64,000 nt of DNA from Melioribacteraceae bacterium (GTDB lineage: Bacteria > Bacteroidota > Ignavibacteria > Ignavibacteriales > Melioribacteraceae). A program made the position numbers and the translations under genes. Positions 26,847 to 34,851 of this stretch are shown here, one piece after another. Each line of letters begins with the position of its first letter. Positions within the stretch are counted from its first letter, which is position 1. Where the stretch lies: positions 186,001 through 250,000 of the forward strand of contig JAEINS010000002.1 of NCBI GenBank assembly GCA_016342755.1, given 5' to 3'. The notes under the pieces were generated by a model. That model was not told the DNA's origin, did not search any database, and saw only the letters and a program-made list of their open reading frames with translations.

Positions 26847-26915
26847 GTCTTTCCAGCATTTTTTTGGCTGGAATCCATTTTTTTGGGATCCTCGATTGAT
26901 GATTTCGAGGATGAC
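26847..26915. repeat. Palindromic intergenic unit, copy C (69 bp)
   Basis: A more diverged third copy in the same orientation: GTCTTTCCAGC, GGCTGGAATCC, T-rich spacer, then GGGATCCTCGATTGATGATT and CGAGGATGAC. The second hairpin has changed on both arms together (TCCTCG with CGAGGA instead of TTCCCG with CGGGAA), which keeps pairing and suggests the fold is under selection or copied as such. Confidence 0.8.
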
Positions 26916-26957
26916 ATTTAAAAAGTCACGATAAATTTATTTCTTTTTCAATAAAAA

Positions 26958-27692
26958 TCAGAACGCAAAAAAACCGACAAATATTCCGGCTTGGATAAAA
27001 TAGGAATCGCCATTAAAATCACCCGGTACATTCTTTAAATCACGCTTGTTCTCAATTTCCCAGTCATTTTCAAAAGTAATCTGATATCCACCGCCTAATC
27101 TAAAAGCCGAAAAACGTGTAAACGGGATATCAAAATTAATTGTCGGTGTAAATGTATAAAAATTGTTGCTTATTTTTCTACTTATGTCATTTATATTTTG
27201 AGATTGTTCAGAATAATCAGTCCAAATCTCATTCCAGTCAAAATTGCCGTCATTCTTAAATAAATTTAATTCAACGCTGCCACTTCCAAAAATGGCTCCG
27301 ACTGAAATACCAATTCTTCTTATAAAGGGCAAAGTATATTCAAGAGAAATACCTCCGCCCGAGATTGAATAATCAGCCTGAGTAATAACACCATTAATAT
27401 TGGTCTTTTCAGATGTTGAGCCTGTATATCCCATTCCCCCAATTCTTAAATCTTTAATCAGCATCAGGTATATATATCCGCCGCCACCGGAAACAAAAAG
27501 TCCGTTTTCCGCAATTGAAGATATATTTAATTTTTTAAGTTCTTTATTCAAAGGATCAACATTAGGGACTATCCATGCGGGAGTGTATCCTATTGCTGCT
27601 CCAAATTTAGACATCCAGCCAACATCCTCATATTTTTGAGCGACAGACACACTTATATTTATAATAAAGAAAAAGAGAAATAACTTTTTCAT
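26958..27692 (-). CDS. Putative outer-membrane/periplasmic beta-rich protein
   Basis: Unrecognised exported protein of 244 residues. A signal peptide (MKKLFLFFFIINISVSVAQ) is followed by a glycine- and aromatic-rich sequence of alternating hydrophobic residues (for example SGGGGYIYLMLIKDLRIGGM, 68-87, and FRLGGGYQITFENDWEI, about 200-216) ending GIFVGFFAF with a terminal Phe, as in small outer-membrane beta barrels. It lies between the palindromic repeats and the dcw cluster in the same direction. Function unknown; the barrel assignment is inference. Confidence 0.65.
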   Translation of the reverse strand: MKKLFLFFFIINISVSVAQKYEDVGWMSKFGAAIGYTPAWIVPNVDPLNKELKKLNISSIAENGLFVSGGGGYIYLMLIKDLRIGGMGYTGSTSEKTNINGVITQADYSISGGGISLEYTLPFIRRIGISVGAIFGSGSVELNLFKNDGNFDWNEIWTDYSEQSQNINDISRKISNNFYTFTPTINFDIPFTRFSAFRLGGGYQITFENDWEIENKRDLKNVPGDFNGDSYFIQAGIFVGFFAF

Positions 27693-27810
27693 CTAAACCC
27701 GGATAATTACAAAATTTAAGATGTGAATTTAAGGATTTCCTAAACCAATAAAAATAGGATAAGCAGGTTTTAATAGATCAAAAAATAGTGACCTTTACAT
27801 AAAAGGAGTA

Positions 27811-27895
27811 AAGGCTGTATTGATTTCATATAGCGTACCGCCAAGTTAACGCTATTATTTGTCTTCCACAACAAGGCGAAATCTAATACAGCCTT
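27811..27895. other. Structured intergenic element with three-way junction fold
   Basis: An 85-nt segment in the 235-nt gap after ftsZ closes on itself: AAGGCTGTATT (27811-27821) pairs with AATACAGCCTT (27885-27895), then GATTTC (27822-27827) with GAAATC (27878-27883) past one bulged T. The inside holds a 7-bp hairpin (27830-27836 with 27849-27855) and a 4-bp hairpin (27859-27862 with 27871-27874). CGCC in the first loop (27839-27842) can pair with GGCG at 27875-27878. It may be a small RNA, a 3' end of the ftsZ transcript or a small mobile repeat. I do not recognise it as a known RNA family. Confidence 0.55.
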
Positions 27896-27927
27896 CACAG
27901 ATATAGATCAAGATAATAAAACTTTAT

Positions 27928-29220
27928 TTAATCCATCATCATTCTAAGAAACGATGAACTGTTATCATCGTCCTCTTTAGATGCTTTATGTTTATTTGTT
28001 TCTTCTTCAATAATTTCTTCTTCTTTATTTCTTACAGAAAATCCGCTTTGTGGAATATTAAATTCATCCAACAGATTAGCTTTACTTTTCTTAACTCTAA
28101 AAATAGTTGGTTTATCAAGATCATCCTGACTATCGATTTTCATACCGCCTAAAGTAAATCCGCCGGTAAATTCACTTCTAATTTTTGGATCTTCTTTTTT
28201 TCTCTGCTCAATAACCGGGGTCTTTATTACATTACTAACCGGTTTTTCTTCACTATTAGAATCAAAACCCGTCGCAATTACTGTATATGAAACATATTCA
28301 TTCATTTCAGGTTTATTAACCCAGCCAAATATAACATTTGCTTCTTCGCCGGCCGCTTCATATATAACCCGGTTACCTTCATCAATTTCCTGCATGGTAA
28401 GCGATTCTGAACCAGTTACATTTAATAAAATATTCTTTGCGCCGTTTATATTTATCCCCTCTAACAGAGGAGATGATATAGCCTTCTGAGCTGCTTCTAT
28501 AGCTCTGTTTTCACCGCTCGATAGTCCGCATCCCATTAGTGCAACGCCGCTTTCGTTCATAACAGATTTAACATCTGCAAAGTCAACATTTATAATACCA
28601 TTGATGGTAATAATATCAGCTATACCGCTTGTTGCTTCGTATAAAACTTCGTTAGGAATATCGAATGCCTTATTAGCTGATGTCTGGCTGTCGAGCATTG
28701 TTAATAATCTTTCATTTGGAATTGAAATTAAACTATCAACATATTGTTTTAAATCATGAATTCCCTGTTCAGCATTAAGAGTTCTCCTCTTTCCTTCCCA
28801 TCTAAACGGTTTCGTAACAATTCCAATAACTAACGCGCCTAAACTTTTTGCAATAGACGCAACCAAAGGAGCAGCACCTGTTCCGGTTCCGCCTCCCATT
28901 CCGGCAGTAACAAATACCATATCGCTGCCTTCTAAAACTTTTGTTAAATTTTCACGATCTTCTTCCGCAGCCTGATGCCCAACGTTCGGATCAGCTCCCG
29001 CGCCTAGTCCGCGTGTAATATTTTTTCCTATCTGTATTTTTCTTGTAGCACTGCTTTTAAGCAATGCCTGATTATCAGTGTTTACCGCTACATATTCAAC
29101 CCCGGTTAATCCTCTTTTAATCATACTTTCTATAGCGTTACAGCCGCCGCCACCTACACCAACAACTTTTAATACTGCTGACATAGTTTCTTCCTGATCT
29201 AATGTGGCAAATCTTGGCAT
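27928..29220 (-). CDS. ftsZ: Cell division protein FtsZ
   Basis: Tubulin-like GTPase that polymerises into the division ring. The 430-residue protein has a ~15-residue N-terminal leader, GVGGGGCNA (21-29), the GTP-binding signature GGGTGTG (109-115) and the synergy loop NVDFADV near 215. After about residue 320 a variable linker leads to an acidic stretch (EEEIIEEETNKHKASKEDDD) and the last residues SSSFLRMMMD, whose FLR resembles the FtsA-binding C-terminal peptide (DIPAFLR in E. coli). The start follows a perfect AAGGAGG. It is the last gene of the dcw cluster, 26 nt after ftsA. Confidence 0.97.
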   Translation of the reverse strand: MPRFATLDQEETMSAVLKVVGVGGGGCNAIESMIKRGLTGVEYVAVNTDNQALLKSSATRKIQIGKNITRGLGAGADPNVGHQAAEEDRENLTKVLEGSDMVFVTAGMGGGTGTGAAPLVASIAKSLGALVIGIVTKPFRWEGKRRTLNAEQGIHDLKQYVDSLISIPNERLLTMLDSQTSANKAFDIPNEVLYEATSGIADIITINGIINVDFADVKSVMNESGVALMGCGLSSGENRAIEAAQKAISSPLLEGININGAKNILLNVTGSESLTMQEIDEGNRVIYEAAGEEANVIFGWVNKPEMNEYVSYTVIATGFDSNSEEKPVSNVIKTPVIEQRKKEDPKIRSEFTGGFTLGGMKIDSQDDLDKPTIFRVKKSKANLLDEFNIPQSGFSVRNKEEEIIEEETNKHKASKEDDDNSSSFLRMMMD

Positions 29221-29246
29221 ATTTACCTCCTTGTTGTGGAAATTAT

Positions 29247-30488
29247 TTATAATTCGTCAAAAAAATCTTTTACTTTTTTTAGTGCTGCTTTAAAATTTAT
29301 GTTACCTGTTTTTTTAATTTTTGAAATGGAAGGAGATTCTCCGCTTCCAATTCCGGGAATTCCCTTTATAAGTCCGGCAACCGTAGCAAATTCGGGTCTT
29401 TCAATCTCATCAGAAAATCCTTTTCCCAGATCTAACGGTAACCCAATGCGTGTTGGTAATCCGAATATTTCCTCTGCTAATTCTTTACATCCTTTTAACA
29501 TCGATCCGCCGCCTGTTAAAACAATGCCGGCTTTAATTTTCGATTTTAATCCCGACTGTCTAATATCATTATCAATAATTGCAAATAATTCTCTCATGCG
29601 TACACTAATAATCTGGGTAAGCAGACTAACCGGAATTTTAACTTCGCTTCTGGCACCAACTCCGGGTATAAAAATATCTTCATCTTTTATAATTGATTCT
29701 TCGTGAGCATAGCCAAATTCAATTTTCAATTTTTCCGCGACTTCCGAAACTATTCCCAATGATTCTCTAATATCATTTGTTACCTGATTTCCGGCAACAC
29801 CAATAACCTTAGTGTATTTTATACTTTTATCATGAATTATTGCTAAGTCTGTTGTACCGCCGCCTATATCTATTAGAACAACTCCCAGGTCTTTTTCATT
29901 TTCTTCTAATACCGAAACACTGGAGGCAATTGGCTGAAGTATAAATTCTCTAATTGTATAACCAGCTCTTTCAACCGATCTTTTAATATTTTGAATTGCC
30001 GGAACTGAAGCCAGAACTACATGATTAACGGCTTCAAGCTTTGAACCGCACATTCCAAGCGGATCTGAGATCTTATCTTGTCCGTCAATAATAAATTCTT
30101 CGGGTATGATGTGTAAGATTTGACGATCCGATGGTATTCTAATTAATTTAACATCTTCTCTTAGTCGGTCTAAATCATGCTGTGTAACTTCCTGATCGGG
30201 ATTATTTATTGTAACATAATTACGATGTCTTAAGCTAGTTATATGTTCGCCGGCTACACCAACGTTTACTTCTTTTATAATTATATCTGCTCTATTAGAA
30301 GCAATTTCCATAGCTCTTTTAACGGCTTCCGCAGTTTTAGAGATATTAGAGACCAGACCTTTGCTAAGTCCTTCAGATTTTACAACACTAAATCCACGGA
30401 CTTCTAAGCCATCCTCTGTTTGCTCAGCTATAACTGCACCGACTTTGGTTGTTCCTAAATCAAGTCCGGCAATATAATTTTTTTTCAT
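29247..30488 (-). CDS. ftsA: Cell division protein FtsA
   Basis: Actin-like ATPase that tethers FtsZ to the inner membrane. The 413-residue sequence starts YIAGLDLGTTKVGAVIAE (phosphate 1 motif), has the SHS2/1C region (about 85-165), phosphate 2 IDIGGGTTDLAI (about 204-215) and the adenosine motif GIVLTGGGSMLKG (about 325-337). The C-terminal tail KAALKKVKDFFDEL is a basic-hydrophobic amphipathic helix, the membrane-targeting sequence. Its ATG overlaps the ftsQ stop by 4 nt (ATGA). The usual length is about 420. Confidence 0.95.
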   Translation of the reverse strand: MKKNYIAGLDLGTTKVGAVIAEQTEDGLEVRGFSVVKSEGLSKGLVSNISKTAEAVKRAMEIASNRADIIIKEVNVGVAGEHITSLRHRNYVTINNPDQEVTQHDLDRLREDVKLIRIPSDRQILHIIPEEFIIDGQDKISDPLGMCGSKLEAVNHVVLASVPAIQNIKRSVERAGYTIREFILQPIASSVSVLEENEKDLGVVLIDIGGGTTDLAIIHDKSIKYTKVIGVAGNQVTNDIRESLGIVSEVAEKLKIEFGYAHEESIIKDEDIFIPGVGARSEVKIPVSLLTQIISVRMRELFAIIDNDIRQSGLKSKIKAGIVLTGGGSMLKGCKELAEEIFGLPTRIGLPLDLGKGFSDEIERPEFATVAGLIKGIPGIGSGESPSISKIKKTGNINFKAALKKVKDFFDEL

Positions 30489-31261
30489 ATCTCGTATCCT
30501 TCGTTCTCTAAAAAGCTTTCACTAAATCCAAGATAAATCTGGCCGTCAAATCGTAAATCGATATAATCTACATGTTCGTTTATCTCACTGCCTTTCAAGT
30601 TGGTCCAAAGTTTTTTTAAATAAACCATTTTAGATATTTCGTTATCTCTGCCTATAATAACCGGATAATCAAAATTGGAAAAATAGATCATTATATCTTT
30701 TCCATTCCGAAGATCGATTTCAGATAACATTTCTGATAATTCTGTATTTAATTGTTTTATAGCTTCTTTAATTTTAAAAGCTGTTTTAATATCAATATTT
30801 TTTTTAAGTGAACTAAACTCTGAAATACTGTTATCCAGTTTAGGGTTAACAGCAACTGGTATATTGATGTTCTTTGTAAATGGCAGCTTAGGCAATACTT
30901 CAAATCCTTCACTTATTATATAGTTAAAATCTTCACCTATTAATAAAGCTCCAAACTCTTTTTCAAAAACATGAATAACTAATTTATCATTATCATCAAT
31001 AGATATATTTGCATTATTAATGTATGGGTGTTTTTCAATCCTGTCTTTTATTACTGTTAGACTTAGATTCTGGAAGTTCTCACTATTGTCTAAACGAATA
31101 AATTTTATGTACTCTTGAGAGTCAAGATAAAGGCTATTTTCAACAACAACACTTTTAAAATTAATCTCATAATCATTTTCAACTGATAATGAAATGTACA
31201 CCAAAAGAGCTACTACACTTACAAGGGTAACTATACTCGATATTTTAAGATTATTACTCAA
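30485..31261 (-). CDS. ftsQ: FtsQ-like cell division protein
   Basis: Bitopic membrane protein of 258 residues: short cytosolic N-terminus, membrane helix at about 8-26, and a periplasmic part with a POTRA-like module (about 33-100, 'NLSLTVIKDRIEKHPYINNA') and the FtsQ beta domain (IIGRDNEISKMVYLKKLW near 205-222). Sequence identity to E. coli FtsQ is low, but the place between murC and ftsA and the topology make the call firm. FtsQ links FtsL and other divisome proteins. The start is TTG, with AAGGA upstream; no early ATG exists. Confidence 0.85.
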   Translation of the reverse strand: MSNNLKISSIVTLVSVVALLVYISLSVENDYEINFKSVVVENSLYLDSQEYIKFIRLDNSENFQNLSLTVIKDRIEKHPYINNANISIDDNDKLVIHVFEKEFGALLIGEDFNYIISEGFEVLPKLPFTKNINIPVAVNPKLDNSISEFSSLKKNIDIKTAFKIKEAIKQLNTELSEMLSEIDLRNGKDIMIYFSNFDYPVIIGRDNEISKMVYLKKLWTNLKGSEINEHVDYIDLRFDGQIYLGFSESFLENEGYEI

Positions 31262-31263
31262 GT

Positions 31264-32637
31264 TTATTTCTTTAATCCTTTAATATATTCTTCACCAAAT
31301 TTCCAAATATCTCCGGCTCCAAGTGTTACTACAAAATCATTTTCTTTACAAAGTTCTTTTAATATCGCAGGAATTTTTGTCTTGTCCGGTTCATATATTA
31401 CATTCTTATGTCCGAAGTTTTTTGCGGCATCTGCTACAAGTTTTCCTGTTACTCCTTCAATAGGAGCTTCTCTTGCCGGGTATACATCAGTACAAATAAA
31501 TATATCTGAGTTCAAAAATGAACGTCCAAATTCCGCATAGAAATCACGGGTTCTTGAAAACAAGTGTGGCTGAAAAACCGCTACCAGACGTCGTTTCCAT
31601 CCGTCTCTTATCCCGGATAAGGTGGCATTTATTTCTGTAGGGTGATGTGCATAATCATCAACAACTAAAATCTCTTTATTATACTTTGTCTCAAATCGTC
31701 TGTAAACACCGGAAAATGCTTCCAGCGCTTTTTTAATAATGGAAAACTCAACACCCATTTCCGTTGCTATTGTTACCGCAACTAATGAATTTTTCACATT
31801 GTGATCACCCGGGGCATTCAGATTAATTTCACCCAGCTCTTCCCCTTTATAAACAACTTTATAGGTACTGCAAAACTCATTGTGAATTATATCAACCGCT
31901 TTTACATCTGCTTGTGATGTAGTTCCGTATGTGATAACTTTTTTATTTATTAAGGGCATTATATCCTGCAGTGCAGGCTCATCTAAACAGAGTACTACAA
32001 AACCGAAGAAAGGAACCTTATTTGCAAATTGTACAAAGGCTGATTTTATATCATCCAAATCTTTATATGTATCTAAATGTTCCCTTTCTAAGGTAGTAAT
32101 AGCAGCTATACTAGGTGTAAGTTTCAAAAATGTTCTATCAAACTCATCAGCTTCAACAACTATGTACTCGCTATTTCCCAGTCTGGCATTTGTTCCGCCA
32201 AGTCCGCTTAGTTTTCCGCCGACTATAATGGTGGGATCGATACCAGCTTCTGTTAAAACTAATCCTACCATAGAAGTTGTTGTAGTTTTTCCATGAGTTC
32301 CGGCAATGCCAATACCATAACGCATTCTCATACATTCGGCCAGCATTTCGGAACGTTTGATAACAGGTATTTTACGCTCAAGTGCTTCCTTAACTTCAGG
32401 GTTCTCAGTTGAAACAGCCGATGAATAAACAAGTACATCAACATCATTTAAATTTTCTGATTTATGACCTTCGTTAATTGTTACACCAAGACTTTCCAAT
32501 CTATCAGTTATATCGGTCTTTGCCATATCAGAACCAGATATTTGGAATCCTTGATTTAACAAAATTTCGGCTATTCCACTCATTCCAATTCCGCCGATTC
32601 CAACAAAATGTATTTTTTTAATTACGTTGTGTATCAT
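31264..32637 (-). CDS. murC: UDP-N-acetylmuramate--L-alanine ligase
   Basis: ATP-dependent Mur ligase (EC 6.3.2.8) adding L-Ala to UDP-MurNAc in the cytosol. The 457 residues show the three-domain Mur fold: UDP-binding HFVGIGGIGMSGIAEIL (10-26), the ATP P-loop GIAGTHGKTTTTS (about 108-120), EADEFDRTF, and DDYAHHPTEI in the C-terminal domain, which marks MurC. The ATG follows GGGAAG. It starts 12 nt after murG. murB and ddl, which often follow murC, are missing here. Confidence 0.97.
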   Translation of the reverse strand: MIHNVIKKIHFVGIGGIGMSGIAEILLNQGFQISGSDMAKTDITDRLESLGVTINEGHKSENLNDVDVLVYSSAVSTENPEVKEALERKIPVIKRSEMLAECMRMRYGIGIAGTHGKTTTTSMVGLVLTEAGIDPTIIVGGKLSGLGGTNARLGNSEYIVVEADEFDRTFLKLTPSIAAITTLEREHLDTYKDLDDIKSAFVQFANKVPFFGFVVLCLDEPALQDIMPLINKKVITYGTTSQADVKAVDIIHNEFCSTYKVVYKGEELGEINLNAPGDHNVKNSLVAVTIATEMGVEFSIIKKALEAFSGVYRRFETKYNKEILVVDDYAHHPTEINATLSGIRDGWKRRLVAVFQPHLFSRTRDFYAEFGRSFLNSDIFICTDVYPAREAPIEGVTGKLVADAAKNFGHKNVIYEPDKTKIPAILKELCKENDFVVTLGAGDIWKFGEEYIKGLKK

Positions 32638-32649
32638 AATCTTCCCTGT

Positions 32650-33750
32650 TTAACTATTCTCAGCAAGTTTAATAGCATTTTTAGCAATTATATTTGCAGC
32701 TTCTGGTCTTGCACATTTTTTTATATTTTTTGAATATATATTTTTCTTTTCCTCATCATCAATTAGCTTAAGAACTTCAACACCAATTGACTGGCTGATA
32801 CGATTATCTTCAATTATACTGCATGCATTCATATCAACTAGCGACATAGCGTTTTTATACTGATGATTAGCAGCAACATTTGGAGAAGGAACAAAAATCA
32901 CAGGCAATCCTAAACTGCTGACTTCAGCAATTGTTGTGGCTCCGGCTCTTGCAACAACTAAATCAGCAGCTGAATATGCTGAAGACATATCTTCAATAAA
33001 AGGCATCACTTTTACAATTTTACTTTCTGAACCTTTGTATTTCTCATAATATGCTGAACCAGTCTGCCAAATAATTTGAATATTATTATCACTAAATAAT
33101 TGCAGATTTTTTCCAATGGCTTCATTAATTGAACCTGCACCTAGGCTTCCGCCAATGACCAGTAATGTTTTTTTATTAGCATCTAAATTTAATGTATTTA
33201 TTGATTCAATTTTGTCTTTAAGAATTAAGTTTAATCTTATTGGATTTCCGCTTAGCAAAAGTTTTTCACTAAATCTGAAATACTTTTTTGAATCCTCAAA
33301 ACTTATATGTATTTCATTAGCTTTTTTCTCAAGCATTCTGTTTGTAACGCCGGGATAACTGTTCTGTTCCAGCAACATAATTTTAGAACCTAAGAGTGAA
33401 GCACTCCAAAGAACAGGACCCGATACATAAGCTCCGGCACCTATAGCTACACTTGGCTTGAATTTTATATTTAACATCAATGCCTGAATAGAACCAATTA
33501 CTAATTTCAAAGGAAAAAGTATATTCTTCAAAGTTATTTTTCTAGATAAACCGCTAATCCAAATAGATTTAAAATTAAACCCTAATTGTGGAACAACTCT
33601 CGCTTCAATTTTCCTGCTTGTTCCAACAAACAGAAATTCAGCTTCAGGCTTTAATTCTTTTATACTCTGAGCTACAGCTATTGCAGGATATAAATGCCCG
33701 CCTGTGCCGCCTGCCGCGATTATAAAACGATATTTATTTTTGTTGATCAA
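32650..33750 (-). CDS. murG: UDP-GlcNAc:undecaprenyl-PP-MurNAc-pentapeptide GlcNAc transferase
   Basis: GT28 enzyme (EC 2.4.1.227) that converts lipid I to lipid II at the inner face of the membrane. The 366 residues include the acceptor-loop AAGGTGGHLYPAIAVAQ (12-28), GAYVSGPVL (105-113), and the UDP-GlcNAc site ARAGATTIAEVSSLGLPVI (about 268-286) ending in PSPNVAANHQYKNA. The start is TTG overlapping the TGA stop of ftsW (TTGA), a coupled arrangement; no ATG fits the N-terminus better. Confidence 0.96.
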   Translation of the reverse strand: MINKNKYRFIIAAGGTGGHLYPAIAVAQSIKELKPEAEFLFVGTSRKIEARVVPQLGFNFKSIWISGLSRKITLKNILFPLKLVIGSIQALMLNIKFKPSVAIGAGAYVSGPVLWSASLLGSKIMLLEQNSYPGVTNRMLEKKANEIHISFEDSKKYFRFSEKLLLSGNPIRLNLILKDKIESINTLNLDANKKTLLVIGGSLGAGSINEAIGKNLQLFSDNNIQIIWQTGSAYYEKYKGSESKIVKVMPFIEDMSSAYSAADLVVARAGATTIAEVSSLGLPVIFVPSPNVAANHQYKNAMSLVDMNACSIIEDNRISQSIGVEVLKLIDDEEKKNIYSKNIKKCARPEAANIIAKNAIKLAENS

Positions 33751-34850
33751 GTAGAAACTCTAAACTCTAATTTTTTGTAATTAATTCTTGCAACATTTAG
33801 AATTAACCCTACCGAAGCACATAATAGAATTAGCGATGTTCCGCCATAACTAATAAACGGCAATGTAATTCCCGTAGTGGGGATAACGCCCATAACAACA
33901 GCAGCATTTATAAACGCGTTTAAGATTATATTAAATGAAAGTCCGAAAACTAATAATTGTTCAAACTTTGTTGGTGCATTTTTCGCGATCAAAAATCCTA
34001 AAAGAAAAATACCCATGAACATTGCTAAAATTGTTAATGCGCCTATATAACCTAATTCTTCTCCAAGTATTGAAAATATAAAATCACCATAAGCTTCAGG
34101 TAAAAACAAATCACTTTGTCTGCTTTCACCTAATCCTACACCCAGCCAACCGCCGCTTCCCAAGCCTATTTTAGCCTGGTGAACCTGAGTATTTATATCT
34201 CCGCCATTCATTAAAGCGTCTATATAGGTCATTATTCTGTGGCGCGAATGTGGAAAGATCATCATTGTACTACCGCCTGCAATTGCACCAAGTCCTAAGG
34301 TTGAGGCTATATGCTTAAATTTTGCCCCGCCAACATATAATAAAGTAAACGATGTTAAAACAATAATTATGCTTGTACTAACGTTGGGCTGCATAAGAAC
34401 AAGTCCGCCAATAATAACAATCCATATTAATGCATATCTAAAACCAGCTTTAAAGTCAGTGATTACTGAATCTTTTAATTCCAGAAGACATGCTAAATGA
34501 ATTACTAAAGCTATTTTCGCTATTTCGGATGGCTGAATTGTAAATGAAGCAAAACTTATCCATCTTGCGGCACCCTTTACTTTGGCAAATAAAAACAGCA
34601 GAACAAGAGCTATGGTTACTCCAATCATAATTTTTTTACTGTTTTCTTTCAGCACATCTAAAGGTATAATGGAAAAAATAATAAGAGCACAAATTGCAAA
34701 AGCAACTCTGATAATATGTTTGTTTATCAGATGATAAAAACTATCAAATCTAAACTGACTGTAAGTTCCGCTTGCACTAAAAACAAGAAGCATACCCACA
34801 GTTATTAGAGCAACAACACATGTAATTAATATTTTTGAATAAAGTTTCAT
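33747..34850 (-). CDS. ftsW: SEDS peptidoglycan polymerase FtsW
   Basis: SEDS-family glycosyltransferase of 367 residues with about ten membrane helices that polymerises lipid II at the septum together with its class B PBP, here FtsI. Signatures are ASGTYSQFRFDSFYHLINK near the N-terminus, QPSEIAKIALVIHLA (about 107-121), QAKIGLGSGGWLGVGLGES (about 224-242) and the C-terminal GVIPTTGITLPFISYGGTS (about 325-343). Placement between murD and murG is the common dcw order and separates it from RodA. Confidence 0.95.
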   Translation of the reverse strand: MKLYSKILITCVVALITVGMLLVFSASGTYSQFRFDSFYHLINKHIIRVAFAICALIIFSIIPLDVLKENSKKIMIGVTIALVLLFLFAKVKGAARWISFASFTIQPSEIAKIALVIHLACLLELKDSVITDFKAGFRYALIWIVIIGGLVLMQPNVSTSIIIVLTSFTLLYVGGAKFKHIASTLGLGAIAGGSTMMIFPHSRHRIMTYIDALMNGGDINTQVHQAKIGLGSGGWLGVGLGESRQSDLFLPEAYGDFIFSILGEELGYIGALTILAMFMGIFLLGFLIAKNAPTKFEQLLVFGLSFNIILNAFINAAVVMGVIPTTGITLPFISYGGTSLILLCASVGLILNVARINYKKLEFRVST

Positions 34851-34851
34851 A

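Noticed and set aside
27811-27895. Integron attC site, hammerhead or twister ribozyme
   Set aside because: The element lacks RYYYAAC/GTTRRRY ends, the CTGATGA/GAAA hammerhead core and any twister consensus I can recognise; integrase is absent.
31931-32296. 121-codon plus-strand frame opposite murC
   Set aside because: Shadow of the murC gene; low-complexity Ser/Phe-rich product with no ribosome binding site.
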